From contig UQEM01000120.1 in the NCBI GenBank assembly GCA_900540005.1, positions 1 through 7,689 of the forward strand: a stretch of DNA of 7,689 nt. The letters are read 5' to 3'. Position numbers and translations under genes: made by a program. How positions within the stretch are numbered: the stretch's first letter is position 1; the number at the start of each line of letters is the position of its first letter. The notes below the pieces were generated by a model, which did no database searches, was not told the DNA's origin, and saw nothing but the letters and a program-made list of their open reading frames with translations. Shown here in pieces: positions 1-4,805 of this stretch. The DNA comes from an uncultured Ruminococcus sp. Lineage in GTDB: Bacteria > Bacillota > Clostridia > Oscillospirales > Ruminococcaceae.

Positions 1-46
1 AGATGACGTCGAGTCTCGTGGGCTCGGAGATGTGTATAAGAGACAG
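1..46. other. Illumina/Nextera adapter and index (artefact)
   Basis: Bases 28-46 are the 19-bp Tn5 mosaic end (AGATGTGTATAAGAGACAG), and 13-27 (GTCTCGTGGGCTCGG) complete the Nextera read-2 transposase adapter. Bases 1-4 (AGAT) match the 3' end of the P7 primer, which leaves 5-12 (GACGTCGA) as the 8-base i7 index in its expected place. Its reverse complement TCGACGTC is, from memory, a Nextera XT index (N729). This is library sequence left at a contig or read end, not a natural Tn5 insertion. Genomic sequence begins at 47. Confidence 0.97.
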
Positions 47-141
47 CATATCTCCTGCGCCTTATCCGTATCAATGCGGATAAACTCTTTGTTGGCAATA
101 GAAGCAATATCTATGCCTGCGATATATAGAAACTCTGTCAC
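47..141 (-). CDS. Hypothetical protein, N-terminal fragment
   Basis: An open frame begins with GTG at 141-139 and stays open for 31 codons until the adapter at 46 cuts it off. The start overlaps the TGA of the gene before it (GTGA overlap), with AGGGAG about 11 nt upstream, the arrangement of a translationally coupled operon gene. The visible protein starts VTEFLYIAGIDIASIANKEF and continues through a short Arg/Asp/Lys-rich stretch. No family is recognised from so short a piece. The true C-terminus lies outside the window. Confidence that this is a real gene comes from the overlap, the RBS and the same strand as its neighbours. Confidence 0.6.
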
Positions 142-650
142 GGTGCGATCATCTCCCTGATGTGGTCGATCAGGTCAATGTTTGTGCTGTCGACATCGTA
201 CTCCATTGTGTACGCACCGCAGATATTTTCCTGAATACGGCGAGGGAGCGACCTCAGCTCACGCACAGGAACACCGATCAGCTTTGCAACATTGCCAAGC
301 TCTGAAACTGCAAGTGCCTTGTTCACAAGGTCATAAAAACGCTCTGTATGCGAGCTATCCATCATGAACTCATAAACGATAGCCTGCTGAGTATCGTAAT
401 CAAGGCTGCGGAGTGTCACAAGCAAAATGCCAGTTGATTTTGCAACCTCATCAAGTCCGATATATACCGAGCCTTTCTGCCACAGATTGTCGAGTGCTTC
501 AAAGACTGCCTTCTTGTCCTCATCGTTCCTGACAGAGATAGTCTCAAAGACCGCTGTCATACTCTTTTTGATCTCATCGTCCATAGCGGAAATGCTGTCC
601 TCGGAGACACCGAGGATCTTTGCAGCTTCCGCAAGCTGGTTGTTATCCAT
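138..650 (-). CDS. 170-aa protein of three HTH-like repeats, unknown function
   Basis: The start is the ATG at 650-648, which overlaps the end of the topoisomerase gene by 8 nt and has GAGAGGGG about 9 nt upstream. A longer open frame to 773 lies wholly inside the topoisomerase coding sequence and is rejected. The 170-aa protein has no signal peptide or membrane segment. Its notable feature is three gapless, degenerate repeats at residues 6-38, 66-98 and 118-150. Each follows L-x-x-[AV]-A-K-x-x-G-[VI]-x4-[IL]-[SR]-[AS]-[ML] and then a helix containing hydrophobic and Glu/Tyr positions. The AK..GV....L core resembles the turn and recognition helix of a helix-turn-helix, so a DNA-binding or scaffold role is possible, but this is inference. 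I do not recognise a named family. The operon position after topB suggests an element-maintenance or transfer accessory gene. Confidence 0.85.
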   Translation of the reverse strand: MDNNQLAEAAKILGVSEDSISAMDDEIKKSMTAVFETISVRNDEDKKAVFEALDNLWQKGSVYIGLDEVAKSTGILLVTLRSLDYDTQQAIVYEFMMDSSHTERFYDLVNKALAVSELGNVAKLIGVPVRELRSLPRRIQENICGAYTMEYDVDSTNIDLIDHIREMIAP

Positions 651-2670
651 TCTTATTACCCCTCTCCGTTTTCCACTGATAGTACATCTTCCCGTTGTAC
701 GGATTCTCCACGATCTCAGGGCGGACAATAGTCTTTTTGCCCTTAGATGTGTAGCTTGTGGACTTGCCGTCAAACAGTCCCTTGACCTGGGTATCGGATA
801 GCTCCACGCCGTACACCTTTGCGATATTCATACCGCACTTACCCTTGCAATACCAGCCAAACTTACCCTTGACAACATCAGCACCGCACTTCGGGCATTT
901 GCCAACAGGCTCATTGCCACCGTCCGAAAGAGAAACGGACTTATCGACAGAGCCGTATTTTCTGCACATATCAGTGATAAAATGCTGAATACCGGACATG
1001 AACACAGTTTCGGGCAGCTCACCGTGTTCAATCTGCTGTAACTTCGATTCCCATTCAGCGGTCAGCTTTGCGGACTTGACCTCATCGGGAACAACTGTCA
1101 CAAGCTCTTTGCCCTTATCCGTCGCCCTGAGTTGTTTGCCGTCACGCTCCACATAGCCGTTTTTCACAAGTGATTCAATGGTTGCGGCCCGTGTCGCAGG
1201 AGTACCGAGTCCCTTTTTCTCCGTATCATCGTCATAGTCCTCGTTGCCTGCACGTTCCATAGCAGATAACAGCGTATCTTCCGTGTAGGGCTTCGGAGGA
1301 CTTGTGAAATGTTCGCCATTGCTTGCTGCTACCGTGAAAGTCTGTCCCTCAGATACCGCAGGAAGAGCTTTTTCATCGGGCTTTTCCTTGTCGGTCTGCC
1401 TGATAAAGCGTTTCCACCCCATATCAAGGACGGTTCTGCCTGTTGCCGTAAACTCCGTGCCGTTGCAGATACCCGTCAACTTGACAGCATCGTACTTATG
1501 AGCCGGAGCCGTTGCACAGATCAGCTTAGTGGCGATCAGGGTAAGGATATTCTTTTCACCTGTCGGCAGAGAAGAAAGATCAGCCGTGGCGATACCGCTT
1601 GTGGGGATAATTGCATGATGCCCTGATACTTTGCTGTTATTGATAACCTTCTGTATGTCAGGCGTATGGGCAATACCAAACCCGAAATAGCTGTCACAGA
1701 GCTTCGTCACTTCAAGAGCTGTCTGAGCCATATCATCGCTGAGATACTGGCTGTCGGTGCGGGGATAAGTGACGAGCTTACCCTCATAAAGTGACTGAGT
1801 ATAGTCAAGTGTCTGCTGCGCCGTGTAGCCAAAAGCCTTGTTTGCTTCACGCTGTAAGGTTGTCAGATCGTAGAGCTTTGGTGCTTTATCGGTCTTGACC
1901 TCACGCTTGACAGAGCTGATAGTGACCGTACTGCCGTCACAGGCAGATACAAGCGCATCGGCAGACTTCTCATCATCAATCCTTGCAGATGATAACGTAA
2001 AAGCACCGCAGTTGAGGTCAGCTGTAAAATACTTCTGCTTTACAAAGCCGTTTACCTCCGCATCACGCTGAACGATCATTGCAAGAGTAGGTGTCTGCAC
2101 TCTGCCGATATTGAGCTTACCGCCATATCGAACGGAAAACAGCCGAGAGCCGTTCATACCCACAAGCCAGTCTGCTCTTGCACGGGCATAGCCTGCATTG
2201 AACAGGTTATCGTATGCGGACATAGGCTTCATATTAGAAAGTGCCTTGCGGATAGCGGATTCCTCAAGAGAAGAAACCCATAAACGCTTCACAGGCTTGC
2301 GGCACCGAGCCATGTTATACACATAGCGGAAGATACATTCTCCCTCTCTGTCCGCATCGGTCGCACAGATGATCTCTGTTACCTCGTCCTTATTCATAAG
2401 GTTTTTCAGAAGATTGTACTGAGCCTTTGTGCTGTCCGTAATCTGAAACAGCCAGTTGTCGGGAATCATAGGAAGCTGAGAAAAGCTCCATTTCTGATTC
2501 CAGCCGTTGCCGTAGTCATTCGGAAACTTCAAGCCTACCAAATGACCGACACACCACGATACAATATATCCGTTGCCTTCGGTGTAACCTTTCTTTGTAG
2601 CGTCCGCACCTACTACGGAACTGATTGCACGGCTTACACTGGGCTTTTCGCCCACGATTAGAATTGCCAT
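643..2670 (-). CDS. topB: DNA topoisomerase III (type IA), TopB-like
   Basis: This 675-aa type IA topoisomerase cuts one DNA strand through a 5'-phosphotyrosine link and passes another through the gap, resolving tangled replication or transfer intermediates in the cytoplasm. The TOPRIM domain opens the protein (ILIVGEKPSVSRAI, with E8), and its acidic DxDxE motif is D105/D107/E109 in DADREGE. The IGRVQTPTL motif is at 188-196. The catalytic tyrosine is Y302 in the motif TYPRTDS. Near the C-terminus is a four-cysteine zinc ribbon (C592, C595, C608, C612), followed by a topoisomerase C-terminal repeat-like segment to about 667. The start chosen is ATG 2670-2668, preceded by AAAGGAAG at 7 nt spacing. 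A 27-residue upstream extension reads through the palindrome and lacks an RBS. TopB paralogues of this kind are regular members of Firmicute conjugative elements. All catalytic motifs are intact, so the protein is probably active. Confidence 0.97.
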   Translation of the reverse strand: MAILIVGEKPSVSRAISSVVGADATKKGYTEGNGYIVSWCVGHLVGLKFPNDYGNGWNQKWSFSQLPMIPDNWLFQITDSTKAQYNLLKNLMNKDEVTEIICATDADREGECIFRYVYNMARCRKPVKRLWVSSLEESAIRKALSNMKPMSAYDNLFNAGYARARADWLVGMNGSRLFSVRYGGKLNIGRVQTPTLAMIVQRDAEVNGFVKQKYFTADLNCGAFTLSSARIDDEKSADALVSACDGSTVTISSVKREVKTDKAPKLYDLTTLQREANKAFGYTAQQTLDYTQSLYEGKLVTYPRTDSQYLSDDMAQTALEVTKLCDSYFGFGIAHTPDIQKVINNSKVSGHHAIIPTSGIATADLSSLPTGEKNILTLIATKLICATAPAHKYDAVKLTGICNGTEFTATGRTVLDMGWKRFIRQTDKEKPDEKALPAVSEGQTFTVAASNGEHFTSPPKPYTEDTLLSAMERAGNEDYDDDTEKKGLGTPATRAATIESLVKNGYVERDGKQLRATDKGKELVTVVPDEVKSAKLTAEWESKLQQIEHGELPETVFMSGIQHFITDMCRKYGSVDKSVSLSDGGNEPVGKCPKCGADVVKGKFGWYCKGKCGMNIAKVYGVELSDTQVKGLFDGKSTSYTSKGKKTIVRPEIVENPYNGKMYYQWKTERGNKNG

Positions 2671-2691
2671 ATATCGACTTCCTTTCATTTT

Positions 2692-2730
2692 TATTTCCCA
2701 AAATCGAAAATCACTTGATTTCGGGAAATA
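2692..2730. repeat. Imperfect palindrome, left copy of flanking pair
   Basis: The arms TATTTCCCAAAATC (2692-2705) and GATTTCGGGAAATA (2717-2730) are inverted complements with one mismatch in 14 and an 11-nt spacer. The core TTTCCCAAAATC-N14-TTCGGGAAA (2694-2728) recurs in the same orientation at 4098-4132. This copy lies in the divergent gap between topB and the ATPase gene. Its right arm sits between the -35 and -10 boxes of the plus-strand promoter, so it could be an operator. The second copy lies where no promoter is evident, which favours a boundary or recombination role instead. Confidence 0.85.
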
Positions 2731-2743
2731 GATGTGGTATAAT
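2715..2743 (+). promoter_or_regulatory. Sigma-A-type promoter driving the ATPase gene
   Basis: TTGATT (2715-2720), a 17-bp spacer and TATAAT (2738-2743) preceded by TGG (extended -10) give a near-consensus vegetative promoter pointing at the ATPase gene. The spacer contains most of the right arm of the palindrome, so anything binding that palindrome would block polymerase. Initiation near 2750 would give a leader of about 145 nt that carries four hairpins before the ATG at 2895. Confidence 0.7.
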
Positions 2744-2768
2744 AAACACATACACCTTGCTGACGCAA
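2739..2768 (-). promoter_or_regulatory. Possible topB promoter
   Basis: On the minus strand TTGCGT (2768-2763), an 18-bp gap and TATTAT (2744-2739) form a moderate sigma-A-like promoter. Its -10 box overlaps the -10 of the opposing ATPase promoter, so the two would compete. The transcript would start near 2732 and include the palindrome in its leader. The match is imperfect, and topB could instead be read through from the upstream operon. Confidence 0.35.
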
Positions 2769-2806
2769 GGCGAGGGGCTTGCGCCCCTTTGCGGACTTTC
2801 GTCCGC
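2755..2806. repeat. Three tandem hairpins on an 18-nt period
   Basis: Three perfect 6-bp stems with 4-nt loops follow each other: CCTTGC-TGAC-GCAAGG (2755-2770), AGGGGC-TTGC-GCCCCT (2773-2788) and GCGGAC-TTTC-GTCCGC (2791-2806). Each unit is 16 nt and the linkers are 2 nt, so the period is exactly 18 nt while the stem sequences differ. This pattern conserves structure rather than sequence. The array lies in the leader of the ATPase gene if transcription starts at the upstream promoter. It could be an RNA leader structure, a single-strand or transfer origin, or a mobile repeat. Confidence 0.8.
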
Positions 2807-2825
2807 TGTGCTTATTGACGGCTTC

Positions 2826-2857
2826 GCAAAAATGCCCTTGCAAGCAAGCATTTTTGC
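2826..2857. repeat. Ten-bp hairpin ahead of the second -10 box
   Basis: GCAAAAATGC (2826-2835) and GCATTTTTGC (2848-2857) pair perfectly over 10 bp around a 12-nt loop that itself contains the palindrome CTTGCAAG. No T tract follows the stem, so it is a poor intrinsic terminator on the plus strand. It ends just before the second TGGTATAATAA and belongs to the same hairpin-rich leader. Confidence 0.75.
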
Positions 2858-2861
2858 TTCA

Positions 2862-2872
2862 TGGTATAATAA
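2862..2872 (+). promoter_or_regulatory. Second extended -10 box, duplicate of 2735-2745
   Basis: TGGTATAATAA at 2862-2872 repeats exactly the 11 bp at 2735-2745, 127 bp downstream. It forms a TGG-TATAAT extended -10. No good -35 lies at 16-18 bp; the nearest candidate, TTGCAA at 2838-2843, is 21 bp away. If active it would give a very short leader in which AAAGGAG (2877-2883) still lies inside the transcript. It may be a second promoter or simply a duplication that came with the hairpin array. Confidence 0.45.
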
Positions 2873-2894
2873 GGTTAAAGGAGCGTGAGTTCTT

Positions 2895-4088
2895 ATGAAA
2901 CTGATTGAACGAAAAGACTATCTCGAAAAAGTGATAAATGTGATCGGTACTCCTGATATAAAGGTCATAACAGGTGTCCGCCGAAGCGGTAAGTCCAAAC
3001 TGCTGGAAGCATTCAAAAGCCATGTGAGTGCTAACATCGAGACTGCCAATATCATACACATCAACTTCAATTTGCCCGATTTTGATGATCTGACAGAATA
3101 TAGACCGTTGTATGACTATATCAACGCAGCCTACAAGGAAGGCGCTGATAATTTCGTTCTGATAGATGAAATACAGATGTGCAATAATTTTGAAAAGGCA
3201 ATAAATGGCTTACACGCATCAGAAAAATTCGATATTTATATCACAGGCTCTAATGCGTTTCTGTTAAGCTCCGATCTTGCAACACTGTTCACAGGAAGAA
3301 CTTTCGAGATCAAGGTCTATCCGTTTTCCTTTGCTGAATATGTAAAATACTTTGCATATACTGACCTCTACACTGCCTTTGATAAATATGTCTGCGAAGG
3401 CGGTATGGCTGGCTCTTATGTGTATAAGGACGCCCAAGCGAAATATGACTATATTGCAGAAGTCTTTAATACTCTGATCATCAGGGATATTCGCAAAAAG
3501 TATAAAATTCGCAATACGATTCTTATGGACAGACTTGCTGACTTTCTCATGGATAATATCTCGAACCTCACATCTGCCAGATCCATTGCTGATACTTTTA
3601 ACAGCCATAAGGACAAGATCAACCATAAGACTGTCAGCTCATATATGCAGTATCTCTGCAATGCCTTTGCATTTTATAAAGTACGCCGATATGACATCAA
3701 GGGAAAGAAATATCTCTCGACAAATGAGAAATACTACCTCAGCGATCATTCCTTCCGCTATGCAAAGCTCGGAACGAAGAATATGGACTACGGCAGAGTG
3801 CTTGAAAATATTGTAGCTATTGAACTGCTTCGCCGTGGCTATGAGGTTTATGTCGGTGTCCTTTACAAGAAAGAGGTTGACTTTGTAGCGATCAAGCGTG
3901 ATGAGAAGCTGTATATTCAGGTTTCGGATAGTATCACCGATGAAAAAACTTTTCAGCGTGAGGTATCACCGCTGCTGTCCATTAAGGATGCTTATCCCAA
4001 GATGCTGATCGCAAGGACACGCCACGATGCCTATCAGTATGAAGGCATAAAGATCATCGACTTTTCGGACTGGCTCACAAACACATAA
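2895..4088 (+). CDS. AAA_14/DUF4143-family ATPase
   Basis: This 397-aa protein has the layout of the large bacterial and archaeal family of AAA_14 ATPases with a C-terminal DUF4143 domain. The Walker A motif is GVRRSGKS (27-34), Walker B is FVLIDEIQ (87-94), and the sensor-1-like ITGSN is at 116-120, followed by the typical F-TGR-FEIKVYPFSFAEY stretch (132-149). The C-terminal half contains a PD-(D/E)xK-like fold pattern: E304 (GRVLEN), E327/D329 (EVDF) and YIQVS (340-344), where a nuclease would have ExK, so cleavage activity is doubtful. Length is normal for the family. AAAGGAG lies 11 nt before the ATG. It is the only plus-strand gene here and sits between two copies of a palindrome, which suggests an acquired cargo gene. 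The cellular role of the family is largely undefined; signalling or defence is possible. Confidence 0.93.
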   Translation: MKLIERKDYLEKVINVIGTPDIKVITGVRRSGKSKLLEAFKSHVSANIETANIIHINFNLPDFDDLTEYRPLYDYINAAYKEGADNFVLIDEIQMCNNFEKAINGLHASEKFDIYITGSNAFLLSSDLATLFTGRTFEIKVYPFSFAEYVKYFAYTDLYTAFDKYVCEGGMAGSYVYKDAQAKYDYIAEVFNTLIIRDIRKKYKIRNTILMDRLADFLMDNISNLTSARSIADTFNSHKDKINHKTVSSYMQYLCNAFAFYKVRRYDIKGKKYLSTNEKYYLSDHSFRYAKLGTKNMDYGRVLENIVAIELLRRGYEVYVGVLYKKEVDFVAIKRDEKLYIQVSDSITDEKTFQREVSPLLSIKDAYPKMLIARTRHDAYQYEGIKIIDFSDWLTNT

Positions 4089-4093
4089 CACGT

Positions 4094-4136
4094 TCTGTTT
4101 CCCAAAATCAATAAATTTACAAGTTCGGGAAACAGA
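4094..4136. repeat. Imperfect palindrome, right copy of flanking pair
   Basis: TCTGTTTCCC (4094-4103) and GGGAAACAGA (4127-4136) form a perfect 10-bp inverted repeat. Inside it, the 35-bp core TTTCCCAAAATC-N14-TTCGGGAAA (4098-4132) matches the left copy at 2694-2728 in conserved ends and in the exact 14-nt inner spacing, while the N14 sequence differs. The pair next to the core is G-C here (4097/4133) but A-T in the left copy (2693/2729), a compensatory change. It lies 6 bases after the ATPase stop, between converging genes. No T tract follows, so it is not an obvious terminator. Confidence 0.85.
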
Positions 4137-4147
4137 CAGCAAACACC

Positions 4148-4210
4148 TTTCTCCTACATTTCATATCATAATAGGAGAAACCTTTTTTGTAGGAGAAAAA
4201 ATAGGAGAAA
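4148..4210. repeat. TAGGAGAAA repeat cluster with inverted partner
   Basis: TAGGAGAAA occurs three times in direct orientation, at 4172-4180, 4190-4198 and 4202-4210, and once inverted at 4148-4156. The longest pairing is an 11-bp perfect inverted repeat, TTTCTCCTACA (4148-4158) with TGTAGGAGAAA (4188-4198). The inverted copy could pair with any of the three direct copies, giving mutually exclusive hairpins. No gene lies here. A role as protein binding sites or as the scar of an insertion end is possible but unproven. Confidence 0.65.
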
Positions 4211-4224
4211 AGCATCTGATTATC

Positions 4225-4266
4225 AAAGCACATTTCCTGATATGTGGGAGTGTGCTTTTACTTTTT
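4225..4266 (+). terminator. Rho-independent terminator, plus strand
   Basis: AAAGCACA (4225-4232) pairs with TGTGCTTT (4251-4258). Wobble and GC pairs can extend the stem inward to about 13 bp, leaving an 8-nt loop. A T-rich tail (TTTTACTTTTT, 4256-4266) follows. It would stop transcripts from the ATPase gene 140-180 nt after its stop codon. The stem overlaps the stop codon of the converging minus-strand gene; in that direction only three T residues follow, so it is weaker there. Confidence 0.65.
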
Positions 4267-4785
4267 AGAATTGTTGTACGACCTGAGTCGAAAATACACC
4301 TCAGTTGTGATGTTGACCGGAATTATATAGTTGGAATACTCCTCACCGATATATCCTGCCTTTCTGAGAGCAGAGATAACCTTTGCTGCGGTATCCTTGT
4401 CTACCTCAAGCCACTCACGAATCTGCTTGTTCGAGGTATATTTGTCATGCGAGATATGATAGATAAGTATATCCATATCTTTCTCCGAAATGCCGTCAAC
4501 CTTAACGGAATCAAGCGGAGCAAAGTTATGTATGCTTACAGAGAAAGAAGGCTTATTATCCTTCTTAGGCGCAAGGCACTCATCGTCAGGCTCGATCATA
4601 TTATCATAGAACCTGAACTCGTCCTCATCATCGTCAAGCTCAATATCGTCCCCGTCATCGCCGTACTTCTCACGGAAACGCTCGTTGATCTTGCCTTTGC
4701 TTTCACCGAGTTTATATGCAGCGTAGGCAACACCTGCCATAGCACCGAGTCCGACAATTCCCTTGATGATCTTCTTTACGTTCAT
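4258..4785 (-). CDS. Membrane-anchored winged-helix-like protein
   Basis: The start chosen is ATG 4785-4783, with GGAGG 8 nt upstream; an in-frame GTG at 4800 would sit on top of that RBS. The 175-aa protein begins with an N-terminal hydrophobic segment (about residues 6-25, IIKGIVGLGAMAGVAYAAYK) that looks like a membrane anchor rather than a cleaved signal. A charged stretch follows, with a strongly acidic run at 43-56. The C-terminal third (about 100-160) reads as a winged helix: helix D103-H113, helix-turn-helix N119-A143 (QIREWLEVD..TAAKVISALRKAG) and a wing (YIGEEYSNYIIPV). It loosely recalls the FtsK gamma DNA-binding domain, by pattern only. A DNA-tethering, segregation or transfer-related role at the membrane is conceivable. 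It is the last gene of the right-hand operon, 20 nt after the preceding gene, and converges on the ATPase gene. Confidence 0.85.
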   Translation of the reverse strand: MNVKKIIKGIVGLGAMAGVAYAAYKLGESKGKINERFREKYGDDGDDIELDDDEDEFRFYDNMIEPDDECLAPKKDNKPSFSVSIHNFAPLDSVKVDGISEKDMDILIYHISHDKYTSNKQIREWLEVDKDTAAKVISALRKAGYIGEEYSNYIIPVNITTEVYFRLRSYNNSKK

Positions 4786-4805
4786 AATAGAAACCTCCAC
4801 ATTTT

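Noticed and set aside
28..46. Tn5 mosaic end as evidence of a natural transposon
   Set aside because: It is continuous with the full Nextera adapter, an 8-base index and the P7 tail, so it is library sequence.
651..773. 41-residue N-terminal extension of the triple-repeat protein
   Set aside because: It lies inside the topoisomerase gene, is basic and Arg/Ser-rich like a shadow frame, and ATG 650 has its own RBS.
427..801. Plus-strand open frame opposite the left-hand genes
   Set aside because: It spans two well supported minus-strand genes and has no RBS or recognisable domain; the same holds for the other antisense frames.
2671..2751. 27-residue N-terminal extension of topoisomerase III
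   Set aside because: It is translated palindrome and promoter sequence. ATG 2670 has a good RBS and gives the standard MAILIVGEKPS start.
2732..2818. Short plus-strand leader peptide frame from ATG 2732 through the hairpins
   Set aside because: Its start overlaps the -10 box and would not be transcribed from that promoter; no RBS is seen.
2755..2857. Hairpin array as a CRISPR or a set of terminators
   Set aside because: There are no conserved direct repeats with spacers, and no T tract follows the stems.
4094..4136. Right palindrome as the ATPase terminator
   Set aside because: The stem is not followed by T residues, a better terminator lies at 4225-4266, and the same palindrome occurs upstream of the gene.
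4786..4800. GTG start at 4800 for the membrane-anchored winged-helix protein
   Set aside because: The GGAGG RBS lies between this GTG and ATG 4785, so it serves the ATG.
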